Source: Bugula neritina (Eukaryota; Bryozoa; Gymnolaemata; Cheilostomatida; Bugulidae). From it: 64,000 bases of DNA. The position numbers were made by a program, and so were the translations under genes. The stretch spans positions 15,129,998-15,193,997 of the forward strand of contig OZ037767.1 in the NCBI GenBank assembly GCA_964035545.1. The letters run 5' to 3'. Each line of letters starts with the position of its first letter. The stretch's first letter is position 1. A model generated the notes under the pieces. That model was not told where the DNA came from, did no database searches, and saw only the letters and a list, made by a program, of their open reading frames with translations. Positions 24,240 to 35,874 of the stretch are shown one piece after another.

Positions 24240-24545
24240 CGATAACCAAGCAGTTGTGGTGTGTAATGGTTAGCACACCTGTGTGCAAGTCCGAGGTCTG
24301 TGATAGTAACCCAAGTACAGGAGGGGGGGGGAGAGGGAAGTTTTATAACTAATTCCAGCGGTTAGTAAAGTGTGGTAGTACTCCGAGAGGAGCTGAGTGG
24401 TCAGGGAAGCTTGAAGCAGTAGTATAAAAAAAGGCAGCTGAGTTCTTGAAAAGTGGGTAAGGTGTAGTGTCGAGAGCACCCAGTGACGCTTGTAATGTAG
24501 TGGTGAGTGCGTCTGCTTGCAGGCTGAAGGTCTCAGCATGATTCA
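24240..24545 (+). repeat. Two degenerate tRNA-like segments
   Basis: Around 24258-24312 (TGTAATGGTTAGCACACC ... GATAGTAACCC) and 24494-24546 (TGTAGTGGTGAGTGCGTC ... GCATGATTCAAA) the sequence resembles tRNA A-box and B-box pairs at tRNA-like spacing, but the B boxes are damaged. These are probably tRNA-derived repeat remnants inside the transposon. A G-run lies at about 24323-24333. Confidence 0.4.
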
Positions 24546-25647
24546 AAGTTTTGTAGCGGTCAAATTCTTTTTTGTGCTCCTATTCAGCATTTTTGAGTGC
24601 ATGTTCTTAAAAAATCTTATGGGATCTACAACAAAAGATAAAAGTTGGGTAATATTTGAACTGTATTAGTACAAACAGTAAACATTTGGTCAAGATATAC
24701 AATCACAAGCAGCGTAAATAAATTAAGTTCAACTTTGAAGAAGCTGAAGTCTAAGGCCAAAACTAATAGTATCAATGGTGTTAGCTATGAAGCTTTCAGC
24801 ATATTTTCAGCACTATCGGACCAATCAATTGACTCTGAATAACCATACAGACTTTGGCAAACTGATGATCATTATGTTGAGTAGCGTTTGGGTTAGTTTG
24901 AGCTTATCAAAATTTAGTAACAATTTTGGCCATCATTTTATTTTACTTCTTTCTTAATTACAAATGCAAGAGCTGTTGGGCATAATTAGTTTAGTTAATA
25001 GAAGCTTCTCTGCATTAAAATTATCTCAAAATGTCAGTGAACCACAATTTAAGCTAGAGCCAGCATTTTATATGGACCCCTCATATCAAAATAACAGATA
25101 TTGATAAGTTTCAGTATGTCTATAAATTGAAAAACAAATAAAGTACTACCAAGAAAAATATTGTTACTTAAACATGTTTTTATATTTAATTGTGCTGTGC
25201 AAAGATAAATAAAAGAATAAACTGGTAGCACGGAAGTTAATAAAAAAAATTGCCAACTTTGCCAACTCACCACTAATATTGGCATTTTGGTACTTAGCTA
25301 TAAAACAAGAAGCTAGCTTGGCAGCTGCTTAAGGCTGATAACTACTTGTAGTAGGCTGCTAAACTGCATTATTAACAATACTTCTACAATGGGGGGGAAT
25401 TCAAATTAATGAATTTAGCACAAATTGCTAGAAGGTGAAGTGAAAATAAAACGCTAAATTTTTTGAAAATAGATTGTTACAGGAAAACTCGTATCAAATT
25501 GATATAGGAATAGAGTAGCTTGGGAAATATTAGTCAATGTGGTCTCCTAAAAGTTATAGTTGCACAAATTCAATTATCTGTCTACAGCAATAGTCATACT
25601 GTCATTGTGATATAAAATGACAACGTTAAGCAAATGATTGAGCTTAC

Positions 25648-25762
25648 CTTTTGCTGCAATGACAACTTCAGTTCCTAACTCTGAAAGAAAGTGATCATCT
25701 TCTATCTCTGAGAGGTAGCTGCAATCTTTACCCATGTAATGAAATGATTCAATGTTTTCCAT
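25648..25762 (-). CDS. Conserved first exon of the TA-flanked transposon
   Basis: An ATG at 25762 opens a 38-residue acidic segment (MENIESFHYMG..., then SYLSEIEDDHFLSELG) ending at a good donor (AAAAG|GTAAGC). The inverted copy at 63614-63728 keeps the same ATG, length, phase and donor with only two residue differences, which suggests selection on a real exon of an element-encoded protein. I could not find the following exons, and the function is unknown. Confidence 0.4.
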
Positions 25763-27382
25763 GTTGTGAGGTTGTTTGGAAGCACAAATTCACTGAATCT
25801 CAAAGCACAACCTCTTAGTTTGAGCCTCTGGTGTTCACTATGCCGGCAGAATATTTCTTCTGTCAATAGCCGTGAATGAAAACTATGTGCTGTTATGTAA
25901 TAACCTTTGTTTTGCTCTTTCGATGCTTGGTAAGCCAGTTTCTTGCCTTTGAATTACAATTTAAATATTTCCTTACTATAGCTCTGTTATGCAACATCTT
26001 CTTTTGTTCCACCAGGTAGTTTACACAAGTTACTTAGGCTTTTGAAGTGGTTCACCTGATCCACAATTGACTATTCAGTAGCTTGTTTCATTGTTAATTT
26101 TAAGCTTCTTGTTTGAAACACATTTGCCAATAACTGAGTACATTGGAGTTTAATGGTGCATCTCCCTGATCTCTCTTTTACACACATTTTAAATTAGTTG
26201 GCTTTCCTTTCCATGAATGAAATTGACTAGTGAAGCCTAAACTACCCATGCAAGAGATATGTGCAGTTGAAATTTTTTGTTGATAAATTCAACTTAAATC
26301 TTTGATAAACGGAGTGGGGCAATGTTTATTAGTAGTCTGGTAACAAGCTATTTGAAAATGTCTTGGGTTCATAAAAATTTCTAAATCATAAACAGCTAGT
26401 AGGTTGAAGGAGTTTCATTCCACTTATATGCTCCCCAGTTAGGTTGTATTTTTTGTTTTGGTACTAAGTTTTATATACCTATATACTCTTATATAACTTT
26501 CATATCAATTGCTAAACATAAAATAACCATTAATATGATATATTTGCAATAATATTTAAATTTTCCCAAATTTGTGTTGAAAAAAACCATTAAATGCATT
26601 AATAATAACATTTTTTCAAAAAACAAAAAATATAGAAAATGCAAAATTAATAGGTTTATGCAGAGCAAAGAAATTTATTTGTGTGCCAATTATAAAAAGC
26701 AATTGACTCAAATATATTTAAATACACGTATATATTTTAATAGTGTTCAAATAAATTGCACGTAAAACGTATAAATAGCATCTAACTGGGAAGCACCAAT
26801 TGAAATGACCTAAATGTAGGGTTCAACTTTATCCTAGCTTCCTAAAAAGGTTTGTGATCATCGTTAGTGCACACGTGTACAAATAATGTTGTTAGGTGAA
26901 CAACTGCCAATTGTTCCATAATTCTTCTGTAAATAAAATTTTGCTTGAACATATGTAGTTGTAGCATTGATCTCACTTTCTGCTCCTATCAACTACTGTT
27001 TAGCTTCATTCAGACCTAGGGATGATGATTACGTAATACTTGTGAAAAGTAGCGTTGACTTAACAACTAAGTGGTTTCAGAGCTACTACAAAATATTTTT
27101 CAGCTTACACTAATCGGATTAATTTTCAATTTCATCAAAATAAGTGCAGGTCTAACAACTATTAGAGGTGTGGTGCAGGCTATACCGACAATAAAAAGCT
27201 CTTTGAACAACTTTAGTGCAAGCACTGCACTAATATTTCTCTCTGTGTAGAGCTGAGAAGCTCTGAACTTTAGTGAAATTAGTATTTCATTATCAGAAGT
27301 GGTTGGTGCGTGTATATGACTGTGCTGTACTGTACTGACTGTACTGTATTCCGTGTGTGCATATAACTCTTGAAAAGACTCT

Positions 27383-27389
<7 letters not shown>

Positions 27390-27457
<68 letters not shown>

Positions 27458-27464
27458 TATATAT
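27390..27464. repeat. (TA)n microsatellite upstream of gene B
   Basis: An almost pure TA run of about 75 bases, just upstream of the gene B start codon. The equivalent TA tract in copy 2 begins at about 50155. Confidence 0.95.
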
Positions 27465-27500
27465 TGAAGTAAACAAAGAACTTGTTATATCAAAGTAGAG

Positions 27501-30079
27501 ATGAAGAATATTCTAGAAATATACGCTCTGATTCTGCTGATACAAGTGACTACTTCAGAATACATGGGATGTTATAAAGATAAAGGAGAGAGAGCATTGC
27601 CTTTAGTCACTAAAGTTACTAATATGACAGTAGACTTCTGTATAGGCTACTGCATCTATAGAGGTAAAGAGAATATGACGTAAATCTGTTTTTCTATTTA
27701 ATATATTTTACCGTAATTATATAAACTTTATTACATATGTAATGTATTAAAATTGTGATTCTTTTACACCAATTATATGACTAATATTATCTTTTTCTCA
27801 AATATAATAAGCATATAATAATATTATATTATATTCTTAAACAGCAATTATATTTTTATTATGTTGCTCTCATCCAGTTATATAATACTTATGGCATCTT
27901 GATATTTTATTATTCTTGTACAGCAACTATATAAACATTATATAATTCTTGTATATAGTAATTATAAAAATGTTTCATTATTATTGTACATTAGATATAT
28001 AAACATTATATCATTATTCTATTGTAATTATATAAATGTTATCTGTATATTTTAGGCCAGATGTATGCTGGTTTGCAGGATGGCAGAGAATGCTTCTGTG
28101 GTACAACCTTTGACCTCTATGGAGCTCTAGACGAATCAAGTTGTAGCAGTAGTTGCACGGGAAATGCGAGTCAGATATGTGGGGGAAGTTGGGCAAACAG
28201 TGTATACAGAGCACTGTCAGGTAAGATGAGAAAAATGAGATGAGATGAGATAAAATGAGAAAAGTTTTTTAGGTAATACATGAAATTGGAGTTTTTTAAT
28301 CTTCACGATACTTATCAAATTTTATTTAACCAAATATTTACTTTTACAGACGATTGTTATTCTAAAAAATTGGCTGATAGCGAAATAGCTTTTAAAGGAA
28401 TATTAAAATAATTAAACTCAATTAAGAAACTTTGAATGATTTGACCTTAATACTTCTGACAAAAAGTATTAATACCATGATTTTTTAATTATTAACAACT
28501 AATAATTTGTTTAATCTATAGCTACATTGTTTAGTTTATTTCCACACTCTTGTAAGTAACAGTATGGTATAGTACAGTATATAACATGTTTTTTGGTAAA
28601 TCGGGTAAAATTTTTGTAACCTTATGATAAATTATAATAACTTTGCTCTTTTTGATATGCTAAATAAGTGTACATATCTTTATTATGTTAAAGCTTGCTA
28701 ACCTAAATAACTATGTATGTTTTAAGATATATGTAATACATATTTATTTATTTAGTAATATTTACTTCTGTGTTTTTATGAGTTTCTAGAATCATACTTT
28801 TATTGTTAAATTATTTATTATTATGCTATTTTTAGAAAATGTCAAAACACGAAAAAACAAACCCGCAAACTTAGTTCAAGTCAGAAATATTGAAGTTAGA
28901 GAAATAAGTGATGACATCATATCCTTTATTGAACATCCGGCTGATTCTACTAAAATAATAGCAGTTACATCAAAACAATTTGTAGAGATCAATCATCATG
29001 GAGACTGTACAGTAGTAGCTGGTGTGCAGCTACAAGGTTGTGCTTATAAATCAAATGGGTTTTACTTCTTCTCAATCAGCCATTTTATCTATGCCCATTT
29101 CACCAAACTGAAAGTCTCTCACAGTCTTTTCAACAAATCAGCCATTTTGGTTGCTGATGAAGGCAATCACTGCATAAAGTTTCTCATTCTAAAAGACTTA
29201 TCATCTTTTGTGTTTGACAATTCAATAAATGACTACCATGTTGGTAAGTGTGGATCTTTTAAAAAAGAACTTTTGACTGAAAATCTTCAAAATTTAATTG
29301 ATCCTAAAGAAATGGAGCTGAACAGCCCAAAACATCTTTCTCTGTACCATGACTCTGAGACTATTAGACTAGTTGTTAACTGTGTACTGACTGAAGTATA
29401 CTCTGTTATTGTTAGTATCTATCCAACTCACACTGTAGCATATGAGTACAGTGGACACCCTGGGTATGTAACTGATGTTTCTGAAAATCTCTATTGGCCA
29501 TTATTTCGATCAAAAGGATTGAAAAGTCTTTCAGCTGATAACAGCACTTCAATAAACCAAATCCTTATCATTAATGGGAGTTACTCAACTACTGCAAATT
29601 ATTATTGCGATTCCAGGAACAGTTCTGCTATTCCCAGACTGTTTCAAAGTTGGCCTTTAGTAATTGCAAATGGTGAATTGAAATCCCTGGTTTATAATTC
29701 GACAAGCAGTGAAATCAAACTAACTAATATAAATATTATTAATCTTTCTACAAAAACACCCCCTGAGTTTAGCCAGTTTACTACAACAAAGGAATCCAAT
29801 CATATTATTCTCTACAGTCAAAGCCTAAAGAAATTTTATTATGCAAAGGCATTTTCTCGCTATCAGAAAATTCTGGAAATGTCTTGTAGTAAATATGTTA
29901 TAGAAAAAGCAATTGTGGGTGGACCTGAAAGTTGTGCTTACATCTGCAGTAAATATGGTAGTCAGTGTGTTGCTTTTTCTGTTAATAATTATGATAATTC
30001 TTGCTACATTCATGACCACTTTGACTTGGCCGATGCCTACATATCTAATGACTCAGCTTGTTATTTATCTATATCATAA
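27501..30079 (+). CDS. Gene B: secreted WSC / NHL-like propeller / PAN protein (intact)
   Basis: Exons 27501-27663, 28056-28220 and 28836-30079 join in phase to 523 residues. There is a true ATG start and a signal peptide (MKNILEIYALILLIQVTTSE). The WSC domain spans about 22-109 (MGCYKD, RALP, MTVDFCIGYC, GQMYAGLQDGRECFCG, CGGSWANSVYRALS), split at the same phase-1 site as gene A; exon 2 is 165 bp in both. The propeller-like region spans about 120-440 (DCTVVAGVQLQGC, VADEGNHCIKFL, VGKCGS, LNSPKHLSLY). The PAN-like module spans about 450-523 (MSCSKYVIEKA, SCAYICSKYGSQCVAFS, SCYIHDH). No transmembrane segment, so probably secreted. Several NxS/NxT sites suggest glycosylation. It diverges from gene A and is followed by the related remnant C. 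The intact member of the cluster; function not established. Confidence 0.87.
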
Positions 30080-30244
30080 TTATAACATATAATTGCATAG
30101 TTGAACACCACTTTCTGATGACAACATTAATGATGCTTTACTCTAACTTATGTTAATTTTTAATAATCATAATCATAATTATTATTTTCATTCAATTAAA
30201 TAATTTCGGGAAATGATACACAGCGGTTTTTGAAAATTATATCT

Positions 30245-30448
<204 letters not shown>

Positions 30449-30883
30449 TACTATATATACAGATTCTGTATTTATTACAGACTGTAGATTGCTACATTAT
30501 ATTTGTGTATCAACAATTCAATAAAATAAAAATCAAAGATATTGCTTATTTGTAGCTTATTTGGAAATTTATTATAAAATATTTGTAGGTTGTGTAATTA
30601 CTGATTTATAAATAATATTTATAACAGATGGTTTTATTATAATTTTTAGGTGACATTGTTTTAAAGAACATAATATGTATTAATTCAATCAAATTTATTT
30701 GACCCACAAGAAAATGCAGCACAATTATTTGTAAATTAAAAACTTCTTATTAAATAAAGATTGAGTAATAACCAAATCAGTATATTTTAACTATTGATAT
30801 ACTTATATAAGAGAGTAAGTTAAACAGAAACGTTCATCTTTGCACAGATACTTGCAAGAATATCTATAGTGTATATAGAACTT

Positions 30884-31018
30884 TATAGATATAGAAAAGT
30901 TATAGATATAGAAAAGTTATAGATATAAAATAGTTATAGATATAAAATAGTTATATAGATATAGAATAGTTATAGATATAGAACAGTTTTAGATATAGAA
31001 TAGTTTTAGATATAGAAA
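30884..31018. repeat. Minisatellite (ATAGTTATAGATATAGAA units)
   Basis: Seven or eight units of about 17-19 bases. The homologous array in copy 2 (53985-54345) has grown to more than twice the length, so the array changed size after the duplication. Confidence 0.88.
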
Positions 31019-33389
31019 TGCTGCAGTCAATAAATTAAGCAGATCTACAAACACATTATTCTATATAAACAATCCTTCACCATATTATTGATATTAAAAC
31101 GATCCAACATGCAATTAATATTGCAAATATTTATTTTTTTTAAATGCATTAATACTAATATTGTTTACATAAGTGCATTTGTTGAAAATAATGGTAATAG
31201 TTATAGAAAACAATTTAACGTTTTTTACTCGGTTATGTAATACTTCGTTTATCTGTTTTTTTTTCTACCAAATATATAAAATAATATTTTAATAAACACA
31301 GAATCATTCACCGTTTTTACACATTTTGCTTTTTTATAATTTAAAGTTTTTTCCACGCTTTTTAAATCTGCAATCTTCAAGTGTTTTCCTACAAAAAAAT
31401 TTCTAAATTCATCAACTTAATAATAATCACTGTCTATTCTTTTTAAAATACACGATGTTTATCTTAATTATTTTTAAAAAACTTAAGTAAAAAGTTAATT
31501 ATTAAAAATTGAGAAGACATCGCCAAATCCAAGATATACATCAATTTAATATTGCATTTAAGTTCATAAAACAAACATAAGCCATTACAATATTACATCT
31601 AAATTTATGAAATATATTATTTTCTGTTTTTGATAATAGACTTTTTTGTTTCAATACAAACCATTTTTAACAAAAATGCTTTTGGTTATTTTGAGAATTG
31701 GTTAAAGTTTTAAAAGTGGTCAAATTCCTGCAGCTGCAAGGTTTCAGTAAAATCACTTTTATTGCCTATAGCTAATGGGCTTTGAAAATATGTTTGTAAA
31801 AAAATTAATAATGTGAATATCTATTATAGAAGCTAGAGTAAGACTTATATAGTGCCTTGTAATTAAGTATCATTTTACAGGCATCCTCAGCACTGACATA
31901 TAACTCACAACAAAAAAGATATTCTTTCGTGTTTGAATATTGGAGCTAAAAATTATTGATTAATTTTTAATTTATAATATAAACAAAACATGGAGGTTTA
32001 CTATATACATTTAAGAACTTTAAGCTACAAAGTAACACTAAGCGAAAATGCAACAATTTCACACCAGCTATAGAGATCAAAATCTTGAAGACTAAAATTA
32101 TCCAATCTTGTCAAGATACTAAAATCAGGTATATATACCTACATTTAGCTTTCTATGTTTCACCTTTTACATACAGTTTATAGGCTTTATGATTTATAAA
32201 TTTTATTTTATATTCCACATTTTACACTCTATATTTTATATTCTGATTTTTTATATTGCATATTTAGTATTTTACGCTCTACGTTTCACCTTCCAGGTGT
32301 GACATTCTACATTTTAAGTTTTACATTTTGTATTCTAAATACTGTATCATATTAGAAGTAATGTTTTATATATTTTAGTGAAGCGATCGTAATATCACAG
32401 CCTTGCACTTAGAGTATAAATTTAATAGGAATACAAGATGTTATAAAATTAGTTGGGTGATAAAGTTTGAAAATGTACAATAGCCTAAAGTTATTGATTA
32501 TATTAGAAATAATGAGCCATGAGTTTATTTTACAAGTTGCTTTTATTATGTTTTCCTCTGTACATTATTAAAACGAGACCCTGAAATTATTAATTTAAAG
32601 TTTTTTAGGAGTTTATTCAAACTTGATATAGTTTTATAAAACAGGTTTAATAGTTATTATGTTTAATTAACTTGGGAACCAAAAAAACTTTTATTTAATA
32701 ATAAATTTCAAAATGTTGAGATATTATCCTTTACTAAAATGCCTTCACTCATGTATGAGATAAAGTATAACATGTCACAAATTGTTAGTTGGTAGGTGAC
32801 GAATGAAATACCAATGCTGTTATATATATACAGTGTATTAAACAAACTGCTTTTATTAACAAAATATACTAATACTTTTATATATATAGTATAATGGTTT
32901 TATCCCAGATAGACCCTATTTTTATTTCAGTTTCATGTAATTATATAATATTATATAGCTATATATAGCTATATATAGCTATATAACTGTTTTATTAATT
33001 GCTAAATAGCTAAAATGCCAATCACTATATTAGCTAACATGAATTATTTTGAATATCATTCTAATTTTCACAAATTTGTGAGAGACAAAAAACAGTGTAA
33101 TACAATAATAATAGACATTACATTTAATTAATGACTACCCATTAAAAAATATCTGTTCAAACAAGAAGTAAAATATATTCAAAATTATTGTTTATGCAAA
33201 TCAAAAAAATTATTAATGTGCTAAATATGTGCTTTATTTAAAAATATATATTTTTTAATAATATTAAAATGAATTGCACATAAAATATATATTGTACCAA
33301 AATAAATTAGTAGCGTCTAACTGGGCAGTGTATATCTAGGATAACACAAGAACAAACTGTTTTTATTAACTGCAGCAGCTGTCTAGAAG
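31019..33389. other. AT-rich spacer between gene B and remnant C
   Basis: No gene seen. Around 32150-32345 there are loose repeats of a TTTTACATTCTATATT-like unit. The whole stretch has a diverged counterpart at about 54360-56640. Confidence 0.45.
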
Positions 33390-34384
33390 ATGCATCAATA
33401 TCTGATGTTTATTATAGCACTGGTTCCTATAGTTTATGGTTCAGTGTACACCCGAACCAGAGCTCTACCATTGAGGTATGATTCCAATGACATGACAGTC
33501 GACCTTTGTATTGGCTACTGCATTTACAGAGGTAAGTATTTCATTCACTTACTATAAGTTGATTTTTTACAATATAGTGAAAATGCAACCTATAAAGCAA
33601 AGCTATTAAATTAGCCATCATTTTAAGAGTAACTCACAATATCTTGGAACTTCAAAGGAATTGCAATTATCCTGAAATAAGATTGCTACATACTTATACG
33701 TAAAATAATTGTGCTTAACTGCTTTAAAGTTTAGACATTTTACCTGAGCTACAAGTATTTAAATAGGGCCATGCAGTTGGTATCTATAGCATAGTAAGTC
33801 GCAGTGGTCTAGGGGTCAGAGCGTTTGCCTACAAGTAAGCACAAAGTAATGAGTTTGAGCCCCATTATAAGCCAGTATAGTGATGTTAGGAAGAACATCC
33901 AGTCATAATTGCTCCTGTGCCTCATATGAATAAGTCTTAAGCCAGCTTTAACAAAAACCCCTTCTATCAGAGATCTTCTCATAGGTATGGTGACTATAAA
34001 CTTGTGTGAGTTGGTATATATTAGCATGTGTGCACATAATAATATATCCAAAAAAACTTGCATGTCGCAATATATATTGAATATCTATATAACTTTGAAA
34101 TCTTTAGCTACAGTCAAAGCCTGAAAACATTCTATTTCACAAAGAAATATTCTAAATATCAGAGAGTTAGTGAGAGTCAGTGTAGTCAGTCTATTATACA
34201 AAAGTTACAGGTGAATGGAGCTGAATCTTGTGCTTATATCTGCTTTAAATATGGCGACCTTTGTGTTTACTTTTCATTTAATAGTGTAGACAACCTCTGT
34301 TATATTCATAATGAGGTCAGCAATACTAGTTTCATTACTACTCCAGGTTTCTACTGTTACACATCTTTAAATTATATACTTTAA
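33390..34384 (+). pseudogene. Gene C remnant (WSC first exon plus PAN end)
   Basis: Exon 1 (33390-33531) starts MHQYLM, has a signal peptide, continues RALPLRYDSNDMTVDLCIGYC and ends at a good donor in phase 1. It lacks the GCYKD block present in the duplicate at 56641, through a net in-frame loss of 15 bases. The second WSC exon and the propeller are missing. A SINE (33794-34010) sits in the gap, and from about 34103 a PAN-like end resumes (YSQSLKTFYF, SCAYICFKYGDLCVYFS, LCYIHNE) to a stop at 34382-34384. A third paralogue gutted by internal deletion; expression is doubtful. Confidence 0.75.
33794..34010 (+). mobile_element. tRNA-derived SINE, copy 2
   Basis: Same family as 10827-11015: head CGCAGTGGTCTAGGGGTCAG with a weaker B box (GAGTTTGAGCCCC), body with CTCCTGTGCCTCATATG, AATAAGTCTTAAGCC and GGTATGGTGACTATAAAC. 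It lies inside remnant C and was copied with the segmental duplication to 57037. Confidence 0.75.
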
Positions 34385-35874
34385 ATGTTTAATAAACAAT
34401 TTGTTTGTTCTTTTAACAACGATATTACATCCCAATTTTAATTTAGTAAGTTATCACACAAATAATAACTTATTGAATAGGTTTTCTGACAAAGAACATA
34501 ATATCTTTTTGATGCTGGTAACATTTACAATTATATTTATGTTTACAGTCTAATATCTATGTTTCGTACAATATTTTAGTTATGTTGACATTTATGCTAT
34601 AGCTGTTGTGAATTCAATAAACACTAATCTCGGTTCTATAATGTGTTTTATCTCAATATATAACTAGATATACCATTTTAATAAAAAAAAGCCATAATCA
34701 AAAAAGGAGAACAATGATCAGTTAAGGTAATTGAAAGGGCACAACAGAAACCTATATTATATGAAATGGGCAAAAGAGGACAACTCTAGATATTCATAAT
34801 ATCCCAGTGATAATTTCACTTATTGACTGCAAATGCATATTATTTGTCTGATTAGCCAATTAAAAATCAGTGACTATGTTTTCAACAGCCATGCTTGTGT
34901 TTTACTAAATCAGCCAATCAAATAATTGCTAAGGTAGCATTCAATTCTCTTAACTAACTTATTATATTATTTCGTCAGATTAAAATTTTAAAGAAGCATC
35001 CAATATGTTATAAAGGATAATCAGAAGTGGTTCTTGTAACATGTGACAGCATAAACTGTGATTGGTATTGCTGACTGTATTATTACTAAGTGAAAAACAT
35101 TGAGGCACCAAAATAGCAGTGAGCTTTTTTACACTCAGCTTTATTTGATATCTGTATAGCTTTAACACATTCTATAATATATAATATATATTTAGATGCT
35201 GAGTAGTGAATTTATCACTGGAACCCATGCATGCAAGATAACAAACAATATGTATGAGGCAAAATTTAAAAATATGATGAAGTAATTTAGCGAAGCAGTA
35301 ACAGAATTAGTATAATATAATAATTGAGATATATAGTAAGAATTATTGTTATTGTGGGCTATAATAAACTATTTTAGAATTAAACTAATGCATGTTATAT
35401 ATTCATAAATCAATCAAGCTCTATAACATATAACAGCCTAATTGTTATACACATAATATTTCTATTCATTATAAAATGCAAGGTGCTTTCTTTAATATAG
35501 TAATTTGATAGCAAAAACGAACACTATATAATAATGATATGCTGTATCAACTGTTATAAAATGATAATAACAAACTAATAATATATAATATAAAGTAATA
35601 TAAATGCATAATCAAACAAGTCAGGTAAAAACTAAACAATAATAAAGTCTAAAAAGTTTATCAAAATACAGCACAAAGCTATTACAAAGTACATTTCCTT
35701 CAGCTATCATGATAGTATACATGGTTGAATAAATAGAGAGACTTCAGGATATAAATCTATTATAAAAGTTATAGCTTTTATGATAATAGTTTTAAAGCTA
35801 ATAGTACATGCAGCTTATAGCCAATTAGAATGTCAACGTAGGTGAGGTAAAGACATTTACTGTTGAAGAATTAT
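34385..35874. other. AT-rich intergenic region, no gene seen
   Basis: Lies between remnant C and the 3' end of the ankyrin gene, which is transcribed toward it. No exon, RNA gene or ordered repeat could be supported. Confidence 0.45.

Larger units (their letters stand above)
23423..27247 (-). mobile_element. 3.8-kb DNA transposon with CACAGAGAGAAATA ends and TA target duplication
   Basis: The ends are perfect 20-bp inverted repeats (CACAGAGAGAAATATTAG... at 23423 and its complement ending at 27247) flanked by TA (23421-23422, 27248-27249). Copy 2 of the segmental duplication keeps the empty site with a single TA (AAGCACTATATAGAGC near 50020). A second, inverted copy starts at 58637. Terminal CAC plus a 2-bp TA duplication would fit the CMC (CACTA/Mirage/Chapaev) group, but no transposase domain could be read, so the superfamily is inferred. 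The interior holds a minisatellite, tRNA-like repeats and one conserved coding exon. Strand is assigned from that exon. Confidence 0.82.

Noticed and set aside
24240-24545. Functional tRNA genes
   Set aside because: B boxes are damaged and no cloverleaf with a paired acceptor stem could be drawn.
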